This document shows, piece by piece, positions 44,775 through 55,814 of a stretch of DNA of 64,000 nt (position 1 is the first letter of the stretch; each line of letters starts with the position of its first letter). The position numbers were made by a program, and so were the translations under genes. The notes under the pieces are model-generated. The model saw only the letters and a list, made by a program, of their open reading frames with translations, was not told the origin of the DNA and did no database searches. Origin of the DNA: Brachypodium distachyon (lineage: Eukaryota > Streptophyta > Magnoliopsida > Poales > Poaceae); the NCBI RefSeq assembly GCF_000005505.3, contig NC_016134.3, positions 1,798,001 to 1,862,000 of the forward strand, read 5' to 3'.

Positions 44775-45037
44775 AACTAGGGTTAGGGATTGCTCCGATT
44801 TGGAGGAGCTCGGGATGGATTTTAACTAGCGTGGTGATTTTGCAAAAAAAAAACTGAGAAAATCGAGTAGCAGCAAGCGGTTCTGGCCGAAACCGACGTG
44901 ACGGCCACGTGGCGTGTTTAAGACCCACCAAAGTGACACAATAATCCCAGTTTAGAGGTTTAAGCGTGCGTTTTCCGAGTTCATGGACCAATGTGTTATG
45001 TTTTGCCGAGTTCATGGACTAGTGGTGGATTTTACTC
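44378..45037. mobile_element. Mutator-like (MULE) element, 660 bp, long terminal inverted repeats
   Basis: The left end GAGTAAAATACACCACTAGT and the complement of the right end match for about 190 bases, including CCATGAACTCGGAAAAC and CACGCCACGTGGCCG. Flanks TAAACATATA (44368-44377) and TAAGCATATA (45038-45047) form a 10-bp target duplication with one mismatch. The interior has a (GA)n tract (44739-44770) and a short frame on each strand; no transposase. It is probably a non-autonomous MULE. Confidence 0.85.
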
Positions 45038-45534
45038 TAAGCATATATTTCTAGCATAATTAAATTAACGAAGCAAAGTAACATCCACAACTCACCGGGC
45101 AACAACATAGCACAAAGTACTCATTCGCAAAAATATCTAGCGACGCTATAAGAAATAATCCCTCCGTTTTTAAATACTTGTCGTGGTTTTAGTGCAAACG
45201 TTTAGCACCATTTAGCGCGCTAATAGTGAGAGTAGCGGCATAGTGAGAAAATTTGCTTAAATATAACATCGGGTCTTCAGATATGCTATAGCGAGGAAAT
45301 AACGCAGCCATGTTTAACTTTGACCAATTTAACAGAACAATCTACCAACGCACGGCAGCACAATAGCTAAAAACAAGGCCGCAGTTGAGAGATCCTTTGA
45401 CATTACATATTTGTGTCAATTTGGTCGTGTAATGATGCGTGTATGGCCAAAACACACGGATGTCATAAAGAAAATAATATGCATGTTGGAGATAATAATG
45501 ATAAATGAACGAAAATAAGATGATGAATACAAGT

Positions 45535-45890
45535 GATAAGAAAGGTCGCTGTGCAGAATGTTTTGAATTTTAATTGTTAAATTAAATATGGATTAGCGCT
45601 CACTTCCATAATAAACTTAAAACGTAATGTATATAGCAAGTCAAAGTAAAGACGAACAAAACTTATATGTTTTCAAAAACTTCTCTATGTTTTATGCCTT
45701 GATTCACTTACATTTACAAATTAATTCAATGCTATAATTGACAAGTACGTGGGCAAACTATCTTTTAAAAAATAGAATGTGTGAGGCTACAATCTTTTTG
45801 CTTGTAATAGCATATAGTTAATATATGGGAAACAAATTAAATCCTTAATAATATAACACACTATACATGTTGAGAGGTAGGCTCAAAATT
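45535..45890. repeat. Direct repeat, copy 1 (copy 2 at 46032-46386)
   Basis: Begins GATAAGAAAGGTCGCTGTGC and ends TGAGAGGTAGGCTCAAAA. It matches the second copy across its length, offset by 497 bases, with moderate divergence. Confidence 0.75.
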
Positions 45891-46031
45891 ACAACAAAAA
45901 TAAAACATCTATATGCTAATTCGGTGGACTCAATTTTAATTAACGAGGCACAATCGACGGATCTCCGTAATTCTAAGAACTTGTTCAGATGTTATTCACT
46001 CTGGCAAATCCTTGACTCAATTTGTGGTTTG

Positions 46032-46386
46032 GATAAGAAAGGTTGGTGTGCGGAAGACTGTGAATTTTCATTCTAAATTAAATATGAAATAGCACTCAGC
46101 TCGATATTAAACTTAGAATCAATTAACCTACCCTGTAAACCAAAGTAAAGACAAATAAAACTTATATGTTATAGAAACTTCTCTATGTTTTATGGCTTGT
46201 TTCATTTACATTTACTAATTATTTCAATGCTATAATTGACAACTGGGCAAACTATCTTAAACAAAGAATGTGTGGGGCTACAATATTTTTGCTCGTAATA
46301 GCATATAGTTCATATATCTGAGATGCAAATTAATTAAATCCTTAATAATGTAACACACTACATGTTGAGAGGTAACCTCAAAATCT
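46032..46386. repeat. Direct repeat, copy 2
   Basis: Begins GATAAGAAAGGTTGGTGTGC and ends TGAGAGGTAACCTCAAAA. Immediately followed by a half MITE (CTCCCTCAGATCCATAATAA at about 46391). Confidence 0.75.
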
Positions 46387-46439
46387 AATACTCCCTCAGA
46401 TCCATAATAAGTGTCGGTGCGGTGCTTTAGTACAACTTT

Positions 46440-47784
46440 GTAAGACAATAGGAATTATATGGAATTAAAACAATAGGAATTATATGGTATGAGAGCCAAT
46501 CGGTAACACTTCGGTAAAAAAAAATGAATCTATAACCATAACAGCTGTAGTGGAGTGACATACAAATTCGGTCAGGACACAACTCTAGCTGAGTTTCGAG
46601 AAGCCACAAACCAACCTGGTTTTGCTAATAGATTATGATTTACCCCTGTTTTCTGATGGTACTTTATGCATTCATATTGAGTATCAGATCATATAAAACC
46701 TTAGATCGATGAAAATTAAAAGACACATATGCATGTCAGGATACTGGAAAAGAACTCTAAATGTTAGTACGTAGTACTTGGCTTGTTTGTATTTGCCTTG
46801 CTAAATATAGCTTTTCGACAATCAAGTCTGGGCTCTCATTTCGAAACAGAGGCAGTTGATATGTATGTTAAAAAACACCCAAGCTTAATAGGATGTATTA
46901 GGCAAAATATAGTATGTCCAAATTACCACATATTTTTATCTACAACTACATTGGTTGTCCTCTATCTCTATCTCTATCTCTCTATTTTCTTTGCTTTATC
47001 ATGTGATTGACAACATCGTAACATTATCAAGGTTATGCGTGGTTGTGCCAAAAAGTTCTCAAGCACACCGATAAGGCTGTGTATTAAGTTGAAACAGTCT
47101 GAGCACAAGTTGTTGATGGTCGAAGCGACTTAGCAACATCTGTTGACCATATGATGGGCAAAGGACCCACGGGGCTATTCAAACTGCCTTATCATTTATT
47201 TATTCAAATACAAATGTAATTCAATATTACTTTCTATGGACTAAAAAATGTAACAACGTACCTATTAGTTCGGTATACTCGATACCTCTTGATCTGACCG
47301 ATCACACAACCTCTGATAGAATAACAATATTTTGAGACCAACTATTTGGCCACGGTAAGTCCTAGCCAGGAAGTCAACAAAATCGAGCAATAGCACGTCT
47401 ACATCCTCTATTCATTTGCATTTGTTTTTCAACTCAACTTTCGATTTATTAAAGATCGACACTTCTATGTTACCGGCCATGTTAATAAAACACAACTCTA
47501 TTGGTAAAACATGTATTGACCGTCTAATCTATAATATAATGTATTATAAATTTAAACCAGTTGTTCATAAAATTCAGTCTTATTATTCAGAATATATGGA
47601 TCACCAAAGCACAAGTAAAAAAGCTTAATATTTTGGTTACGTAAAAAAGATAAAAAAACAAATCAAAATATGAAAAAAAAACTAATTGCATACCAATATA
47701 TAAATCTATATTGTATATAGAAACAATCTATATAAAAACAAAAATAAATAAGTGCATGCAAATATCATTTTATTATAAAAAATC
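46440..47784. other. AT-rich repeat-like DNA upstream of a Helitron end
   Basis: No gene. Strongly A/T-rich with simple-sequence bits (CTATCT repeats at 46963-46985). It is probably the interior of the Helitron whose 3' end is at 47817; the 5' end could not be placed. Confidence 0.35.
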
Positions 47785-47817
47785 TAGCCGCGCAATTTGT
47801 GCAGGCTGCCCCTCTAG
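47785..47817 (+). mobile_element. Helitron-like 3' terminus
   Basis: GCGCAATTTGTGC forms a short stem-loop followed about 12 bases later by the terminal CTAG (47814-47817) and a T, the canonical Helitron 3' end arrangement. It abuts the inverted repeat at 47815. Confidence 0.55.
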
Positions 47818-48504
47818 TATAAACTAATAAAAACATACTTCTTGTGATGGGTGAGATTTAATTCTGCTCATCAACTCCTCCATCTCCTGTAGTTGTGTTC
47901 ATCTTGCGCTTCGAACCATGTACGTCTTCGGCAGATGAACCAGCTTATGTAATAGTGTTGGCTCCTTGCTCAACGGTTGGATATACATATCCAACATCAT
48001 GCACAAATTTAATAGGAACAAAAGGATATATGGTGTTTGTTGGAGCATTGTTGTTTTCCTGGATGGCAAGTGATAAGGTTTCCTTTGATCTAATAATTTT
48101 CAGCATACAAGTGTCTTTTGTAGCTGCAACAGCATAATGAATTATTGGTCACACTACTACAACCATATCCTACTAATTCTTTGTATAAGGAAGATCAAAG
48201 AAGGTTTTGGGGACTTTGTACTAAATCAGCGACACTTATTATGGATTGAAGGAAGTAACGAACACTGAGACAAAAGTTACCTTGACTGCAACACGAGCGG
48301 CCTTGTGGTCTGCATCCTTCTTAGTGATTCCAACTTCACCTGTATATGTATTCGCAGCGAATAACACAGATGAAACATACAGACCCATGGGCCCTAAACG
48401 ATCTACAGAGTAAGTGGACTCAGTGGCTTTTGTCTTAGCAGTGAAATCATGGAGAATTGATTTGCCCAGCACCGCAACATGAATAGAAGAAAAGCAAACA
48501 TCGA
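47815..48504 (-). pseudogene. Left arm: DRB-like gene fragment, minus strand
   Basis: On the minus strand 48472 downward gives [20 protein letters not shown], then [20 protein letters not shown] and [13 protein letters not shown], the beta strands and second helix of a double-stranded-RNA-binding domain; the coding part is followed by GTAACT, a plausible 5' splice site. A distal segment (about 47840-48145) matches the C-terminal coding piece of the right arm, with disruptions. Not a complete gene. Confidence 0.65.
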
Positions 48505-48536
48505 AATCAATTTCAAATTGATTTGTATCTAAAGTT

Positions 48537-49218
48537 CATGTTTCCTTTTCTTCTATTCAGGCAGTGGTGTTGTGCAAATCAATTCTACATGATTTCACTG
48601 CTAAGACAAAAACCACTGAGCCCACTTACTCTGTAGATCGTTTAGGACCCATGGATCTGTATGTTTCATCTGTGTTATTTGCTGGGAATACATATACAGG
48701 TGAAGATGGAATCACTACGAAGGATGCCGAGCACAAGGCCGCTCGTGTTGCAGTCAAATCTCTTGGTAACTTTTGTCCAGTGTTCGTTACTTCCTTCGGT
48801 CCATAATAAGTGTCGCTGATTTCGTACAAAGTCCACAAAACCTTCTTTGATCTTTCTTATATAAAGAATTAGTAGGACATGATTGTAGTAGTATGAGCAA
48901 TAATTCATTATGCTGTTGCATCTACAAAAGACAATTGTATGCTGAAAATTATTGGATCAAAGGAAAGCCTTATCACTTTCCATGCTCCAACAAACACCAT
49001 ATATCCTCTTGTTCCTAGTAAATTTGTGCCTGCTATTGGATTTGTATATCCAACTGCTGAGCAAGGAGCCAACACTATTTACAGAAGCTGGTTCATCTGC
49101 CGAAGACGTACATGGTTCGAAGCGCAAGATGAACACAACTACAGGAGATGGAGGAGTTGATGAGCAGAATTAAATCTCACCCATCACAAGAGGTATGTTT
49201 TTTTATTACTTTATACTA
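48537..49218 (+). pseudogene. Right arm: DRB-like gene fragment, plus strand
   Basis: 48564-48765 encodes an uninterrupted dsRNA-binding-domain-like stretch: helix 1 [20 protein letters not shown], strand [20 protein letters not shown], then the signature [24 protein letters not shown] follows as a likely 5' splice site; the next 160 bases contain half a MITE (TCCATAATAAGTGTCGCTG). A second coding-like block (48925-49170) encodes KIIGSKESLITFHAPTNTIY and, after a frame change, a hydrophilic end AEDVHGSKRKMNTTTGDGGV before a stop. The domain is that of plant DRB proteins, which assist Dicer-like enzymes. Only fragments of the gene are present. Confidence 0.65.
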
Positions 49219-50870
49219 TGATTGAAATGATATAAATCGAATTTGTCTATGGACGCCTATCTCATCCATCATAGTAAGAGGTCAGTTTTGTCCAAAAGTA
49301 CCGTTAGTTACAGAGTTTTAAGTTTATTCTGGGAAATACCTTTCTCTAAGAGCAAGTCAATGTAGGCTCAAAGCATCGAACTCTCTGTTCCCATAGCTAT
49401 ACCAATTACCAAAAGAGAATTAATACCGCATTTTTTTGTATAAAATAGCAATAGCTAGGGATTGTGAGTCCATGCTAGCCACCATTCGGACCAACGCAAC
49501 TCAGTGTGCACAGATGGATCATATTATATTAAGGCTCAAAGAGCTAATAATATCTTTGGATGGAAAATGGGTAGCATTTGTCCGTGTGTTAATACTAATG
49601 CTGCCACTTTGCAAAACATGAATTTGTGTTCAAAACTTTTTATGCATCATATTCTTGCATCTTTCATATCAGGAAATATTTGTGAGCTTGAGGTTAATGG
49701 GCAGAAATAACAATTTGTTGTACGTCTTGACCATCCATATACTTGATTTAAGGAATATTTATAATTAAGCTTAAGGTTAAAGGCTTACCGTTTTGATTAG
49801 ACTTGATGAGATAATTTTGTATATAGCAGTAATATGTGTTGGTTTGTCAGGGAATTATTCCTATTATTAGTGGGGTGTCAAGCCCTCTTCATCGAGGCCG
49901 TCCGAGCTTCTTTCGTTTGATTCGTTCTCTCCGGTGAGATTCCGACCTCCTGACCTTGTCCATTGGTTTTGCCTCGCCATGCCGCACCTTTGTGACAAGA
50001 TTTGGCCGCAGCTCCTCCTACCTTGAAGCCATCTTATGGCACTACTTGAACCTTATTCCGCTGTGTTTTATTCGACTTTCGATGTGGTTGTATCACTTAT
50101 GAACTCAAGTTAAAACCTGAACTCTATGCCATATATATGGCATGTGTTTGAGTTGTGATGTACCAATCGTAGGATATGTGTGCATCTTTGGCATCTTGGG
50201 AAACATGTGAATCATATCCCGTTGTGTTGTGTCGATTACGTGTTGTGCTAAATCATGTTGTATTATGTTCATTGCTGAACTGAATGTTGCTATGATCTAT
50301 CAGTCATGTCGATAGAGAGCAAGTTCGGGTTTGTATTGCAGCAATGAGCTTAATCCTACATGTGTTAGCTATATCCGTAATCAGGGCCGCGATTACCAAT
50401 GATACAGGGCAGACCTGAATTATGTAGGCCTTTCATGCACTAAGCTTTGTTCTTGAGAACAATAACATGCCTATATTCCAGATGCATTGATGCAATTATT
50501 TTCTCACCGACTCAATGCATACATTATGATCTGATGACAGTTGAACACATGTATAGCTTTTTAGTAACTCGCTTTTATGCTTGAATGAGAGCATGAGAAG
50601 CATATAAAACACAAGTGTGGCTTTTTTAAGTAGAACCCAAAATCCATTATGCTTGCACTCCGTTTGAACACACAATTCCAATAGTAAGATCTTTCTATCT
50701 TTCTTTTATTTTGTGACTGCATCTAAAACTATACTGAATTAATAGCAAACTTGCCACGCAACAATGTTTGCAACTCAAAATCCAAAAGGTGCGTGTTAGA
50801 AAGCTCATGTCTTATAAGGATAGTACGTATAAGCAAGAAAAATTGATAGCCTAGTTACCTCTTTTAGCGC
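49219..50870. other. Intergenic repeat-like DNA
   Basis: No gene. 49860-50260 contains a segment of mixed composition (CGAGGCCGTCCGAGCTTC, then TTCCGCTGTGTTTTATTC) that could be an old retroelement piece, but no diagnostic motif is visible. Confidence 0.3.
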
Positions 50871-52070
50871 TTGCCATTGCGACTTGTAATCTGTGGTAGA
50901 AGAAGCGATGCAAAAAAACAAACATCAGTGCATAAGGAACATATATGCTGTAACAAATTTGGATCTGACGAGGAGCCGTGCTTACCAATCTGTGGTAGAA
51001 GAAGCGCTGAAGAGATAGTCTACGCCAACCGCCTCATCGCTGCCGCCCGCTCCTCGTCCTCCCGGCCCCCAAGACGGACAAATCCCTCACCTTCTGGAAC
51101 ACGACCTTCTCGTCTGGCCTAGATCGATGAAGGGCAAGTGATGGAGGCCGGAGGAACGGCAGTGGCGGCGAGAGCCTGCCTAGGTCGGGAGAGGAGGGGA
51201 TCGGAAGGGCCCGGAGGAGGAACCGCATCGCGCGCAGGGGCGGCGGCCGTTCCAGGCTCCAGGGGGAGGCAGCACAAGGGATCGACCTTCATTTTTTTTT
51301 TCCCTCGTGGGCTAACTAACTGCACGATGGCTGTGTGGGCTATAACCTGGCCCAGTTCACGGATTTGCTGCGATTTTCCTGGCCCAGCCAGCGGGCGAGG
51401 CCCAGGCGCGAACAACGGCCAGAGATCTATCCGGCGGTGCAAATCTGAGGGTATGAAATTTTACCATATCCGTACCCGCCACGGGTACGGGTTACCGCCG
51501 TAGGAGAGGAGCGACGTCGAACTGGGGGCGCAGGAAGCCGTGGCGGCGTTGGAGGAGAGGATGATGTCCCCGGTCGGAGGAGAGGCTTCGAGCTTTTTGG
51601 CGCCGTAGCTTGCGGCGGCGTCGATCTTCAGCTCCGGTGCCATCCATAAAGCTCCCGCGGTCTCGCCCGCTAGAGGGCTACTGGAGGAGGCGGCAGAGTG
51701 GTGCTAGAGCCGTCGAGGAAGCAAGATTGCGGGGAGGCGGACTGGCGAGACATGGGGGTGGGATGGCAGACAAAGCCGTGGAAAAAGGAGGAGGCGGGGT
51801 GGCAGACGGAGCCGTGGAGGAGAGGAGGCGGGGCAGCGGAGGGAGCCGTGGAGGAGGGAGGAGGCCGGGCGCGGGGTGACGGGGGACAGAAGGAAGCTAG
51901 CTAGGCGGCGGCTCGGGGGTCAGGGTCTCGGGTTCGTGGAGAAGGAGGGAGCTAGGAGGCAGTTGGTGCGTGGACGGAGGCGGCTGGGAAATTGGGAGTT
52001 AGGTTTAGGGTTTGTGGTTTTCGGACAGCTTATATATGAAGTATATTTGGGTTGGGCCAGGACTTAATAG
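50871..52070. other. GC-rich gene-like island without a recognisable protein
   Basis: A local duplication (AATCTGTGGTAGAAGAAGCG at 50888 and 50987) is followed by about 900 bases of GC-rich, purine-biased sequence (51010-51900) open in several frames but encoding only Gly/Arg/Ala-rich sequence. The block lies next to GGGTA-rich repeat sequence at 51445-51500 and 52080-52240. It may be a gene fragment carried by a DNA transposon. Confidence 0.35.
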
Positions 52071-52079
52071 GCTTTGAGT

Positions 52080-52316
52080 ATTGGGCTGAGAATTTAGATG
52101 CGGGTATACGGGTAGACGGGTTCAGATAGTTCAATATCATACCCATACCCGGCATACCCATCGGGTACAGAATTTTACCATTTACATACCCGCGGGTATT
52201 TTTTTCTACCATACCCGTTATCTTAAACGGGTAGATATCGAGTATGCCTATAAAAACTGCAATGATTTTCTCCATCTTGCGAATTTATATTTTGTTCAGG
52301 TACCCATTGCCATCCG
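52080..52316. mobile_element. Right end of a second hAT-type element
   Basis: Dense GGGTA and TACCC words (TACCCGCGGGTATTT, AAACGGGTAGATATC) and a terminal GGTACCCATTGCCATCC resemble the element at 21386-21858, whose end is TACCATCCC. Similar subterminal words at 51445-51500 may belong to its other side. A matching left end and target duplication were not found. Confidence 0.45.
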
Positions 52317-55128
52317 GATTTGGGAGGCGCGATGTATAGGGTCTTTTCCCGTGGGGAGCGGCACTGGATCGGGGCGAGTCCTTTTGTTCCGTGTGAATCA
52401 ATCGGGGGCACGGGGGCTGGGAAGAGGCAGAGGGGAATCCCGCGATATTTGGGCGGGGCTGGGAAGAGGCAGTTTAGGGGATTGAGTGGGGGGAATCGCC
52501 TGTGCGCGGGGGTCGGACTACAGACGGAAGACGACGTACAAACTGTGTCTTAAAGAATACGGAGTACTAAAGAAATAGCTACGTGCCTTGCGTTGTGACG
52601 GAACAACAAAACTTCTAATCATGCCACGACAAACACTAATATATTTCTTTGGTTCTCTGATAGTAATGATAATATCCAAACACCCTCCTCCGAACTCTAC
52701 CGCATGCCTCTTAATTTCTTTATTCCATTCTATGTTTAATAGGTCCACGGAACAACAAAAGTTTTTATACAAATTGTGAAAGGTCCTACAAAATTCATTA
52801 TGATAAATTGTTTAGTCCATAATGCGCTAAAATAAAACGTATATCTATCAAGTTAAAGTTGAGATTTAGTATTGGTACCATTTGTTAAAAAAAATCACAT
52901 ATTCTTTAGACAAAATCCGAAAGCTTTGCGTCTATTCTCACCGAGCGTAAACATAAACAGTAAGCATTGGAGGAATTCTTTAGGGATTTGCTAGCAAAGC
53001 TTCTCCAACCGCCGCTTCACGCAGAAATAGTATTGAGTATTAAATTGGTCAAAACAACATCACGCAATTACTTCGAGAGTAAAAAGAACACAAGTTACAA
53101 ACAGGGGAAAAAACATAAGACCATGTTTGGATTGTTAAAAAAAAGTCTATGGAGAAGGCTGACAGTTATTTCAACATGCCTAAGTTTTATTTTAGCGAAA
53201 ACAACATGCCACTGCCCATTCGTCGGTGGCAACAACCGGCCTACCTAAAGCCACTGCCATATTACCAGGCCGCGCTATCCAATCTAGCCCATAATCGATC
53301 CTACAAAAGGATCCAGCCCATGATCGCAACTCTAGGATGCTTCCTCTGCTCTCCAAAGAATATTTCTGAAACTGAACAGAAGAAGATCACTTGCTAAACA
53401 GAAACACAGGCAACTTAAGATCATTATAATCTTAATCGTTGGAAGTTGCTAGCGCATAATAGTTTGCGACGCCTTCTCTCCTAAAAACAAACTATTCCAT
53501 CCACTTGGCAAGATTATATTCTTGTTGATTTCTTTTAGTTCAAAAATTCAGGCCTCTGCAAATGGGTCAAGGCAATGGCAGCTTGTCTCTGTCCACTTGG
53601 TATCAAGCTACGATCAATATGGCATCAAGGCATGTTTCTGCCTGACGTGGTTTAGGCATACCTTGTAATCAAGCAACATTAATTCATTATACTTATCAGT
53701 ATACATACATACTGATATACACTGGCTACAAAAGAATCCAAAGTAGATGCTGGGAAAACTAAACTACTGCAACATGGCTGCAAGATCTGATTCTATTTAT
53801 TAATTACTACTATTTCTGATAGGTATATCTTATTATTTTTGCTACAAGTTGCTTATATTGTCAGTTGAGAGTCCACCCCGGGGCCAACTGAATTAGTTAC
53901 CAGACACATATATGTACTTGCAACAACACAACACAAGACAAGACAATTGGACAGAGAATAAAAAGAAGCCTCTGGATCATCAGCATATCATCCATCATCC
54001 AGCCTGTGGTTTGCATGCACACTAACCTTGTCTGCAAATTCTCCATGAGTTAGCTAGCAAGCAAGCTGCAGGAATAAATACACTGGCTCCCAGCTCTTGT
54101 TGGACCTACCAAACAGCTTGCTAGCTGGGCAGCTAGCTCTAGCAGGAACACACTGATTAATCATGCAGGAAATTAACAAAGTTGGGACCCTAATATATGC
54201 AGCAAGACAAGGACCCTGCATCTCACTCTCGATCCGTCTTCCTGCTATCCCTGCTATGCTGCTTCACAATCACATCTCAGCTGGGACCCTACCATCTCCT
54301 CTGGGTACTATATGTTCTCCAGTACCAAAACCACCGCCAGCATCTCAGAACATAAGCTCTTTTTTGGGATGAATTTTTTTCATGAAAAACATTTTTGGTG
54401 TGAGTATTTATATTAAAGAAAAATCATGACAAAAAAATCCATGGCAAATGCAATGGTAACTAGCTAGTCACTCACTCACTTGACAACTACCTAATATTAC
54501 TATATCTTACGTACTATACATTGTCAAAGCTAGATAATTTTTCACCACATAATGTTACAACGTCGTCTATTTAGGAAAGGAGGGGAGGTCTAGTCAGTCT
54601 TCAAATCTTGAGTTACATTTTAAGCAGAATTTTCGAACTAACAAGCCAATTAAGCGAGATCTTGCTTGTATATCCCCCAACTGACGATGCTAGTTATAAT
54701 TCCTGCATTGCCTTGGCCGCCCTTGGATGCTCCTTTAATCTCCCCTCTTCTCTCTCTCAGTGGAGATCTAGAGACCACAATCTTTAGTGTCATGTGCACC
54801 ACATGTACCCTGTCGGCCGGCCGGCCGGTGCATGTTACTGCATGAACGAACTGATCAAGTATAGCAGTGCAGGACCCAGATTCAGCACACAACAAGGGGG
54901 GTTTGTCTCTTGACCGGCTCTGGTAAATGGAATCGATCATTCTGGATAATTAACTTTACTGTTTTTGTCATTATATTGACAAGTGGATCATTCATGTATG
55001 CATGTGACCCGCCCAATTTGTTCCTGTTCACCTCCACTAATTAACTATTAACTGCACGTGTAAATAACTTTTGCTCCTGACAAAGAGCCTGGTAAAAGAG
55101 AGACATAAATTTTTGGATGCATTATGTA
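52317..55128. other. Intergenic DNA
   Basis: No gene recognised over 2.8 kb. Only short chance frames; scattered A/T-rich tracts. A GGCCGGCCGGCCGG palindrome at about 54815 is a simple repeat. Confidence 0.4.
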
Positions 55129-55449
55129 TCTTCTATATCTAAGTAGGAGCCTCTCATTACCTATTTCTCTCAACATGCAAGCATGCCACATCATCAGGCC
55201 CACCATTTTGCCATGCAAATCATGCCACCTCATCAAGTCATGCATGACTTTCTTTTTTCAAGCCATGCATGTATTCATTCACAATTTTTGCATTTAATTA
55301 TCAATTCAAACATGTCACCTCATCAATTAATTCATGTACTCACTTCATCCTGAAATAATTGACGTGGATTTTTATATTTTCAAGCCATGCATGTATTCAT
55401 TTACAATTTATGCATTTAGTTATCAATTCAAACATATGTCACCTCATCG

Positions 55450-55491
55450 CTCCGTCCTGAAATAAGCCTCTATTTCAGGACGAAGGGAGTA
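55450..55491. mobile_element. Minimal palindromic MITE
   Basis: CTCCGTCCTGAAATAAGCCT followed by AGGACGAAGGGAG: nearly the two termini alone, then TA. It lies inside the Helitron. Confidence 0.5.
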
Positions 55492-55704
55492 TTAATTTTT
55501 TGGGAAAAATTTATCTCTCTTTATACATAATTTTGTCACGGAAACCATGCCACCTCATCAAATCATGCATGACATTTTTTCAAGTCATGCATGTATTCAT
55601 TTATATTTTTTTCATTAATCTATCAATTCCAACCGTGACATCAATTTAATCATGTCTTCCTTTTTTAAAAATTGTTCCCTTTATATACATCATTTTGTCA
55701 CGTA

Positions 55705-55814
55705 CTCCCGATCCTAAATTCTTGACTCAAATTTGTCCAAATATGGATGTATCTATTCTTAAAAAGCGTCTAGATACATGTAATATTTCGACAACAATTT
55801 AGGATCGGAGGGAA
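55705..55814. mobile_element. Stowaway-like MITE inside the Helitron
   Basis: Main family, core identical in most positions to 39371-39483, TA at 55703-55704 and 55815-55816. It was inserted after, or carried by, the Helitron. Confidence 0.85.

Larger units (their letters stand above)
47815..49218. repeat. 1.4-kb inverted repeat carrying a dsRNA-binding-protein gene fragment
   Basis: Two arms of nearly 700 bases (47815-48504 and 48537-49218) are reverse complements of each other over their whole length, by eye roughly nine bases in ten, separated by a spacer of about 32 bases that is itself palindromic (AAATCAATTTCAAATTGATTT). Outer ends TAGTATAAACTAATAAAAAC and GTTTTTTATTACTTTATACTA correspond. 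Each arm holds, in the same order, a DRB-like dsRNA-binding domain segment, an intron-like stretch containing half a Stowaway MITE, and a second coding-like segment. A transcript across it would fold into a very long hairpin. Promoter and expression are unknown. Confidence 0.85.

Noticed and set aside
44522..44857. 111-codon frame within the MULE
   Set aside because: Its ArgGlu run is the translation of a (GA)n tract, and much of the frame is terminal inverted repeat.
49840..50300. Possible LTR retrotransposon or retroelement piece
   Set aside because: No terminal TG...CA pair, primer-binding site or polyprotein motif could be identified.
51138..51503. 121-codon frame in the GC-rich island
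   Set aside because: Glycine/arginine-rich and runs into GGGTA-rich repeat DNA; it cannot be supported as a gene.
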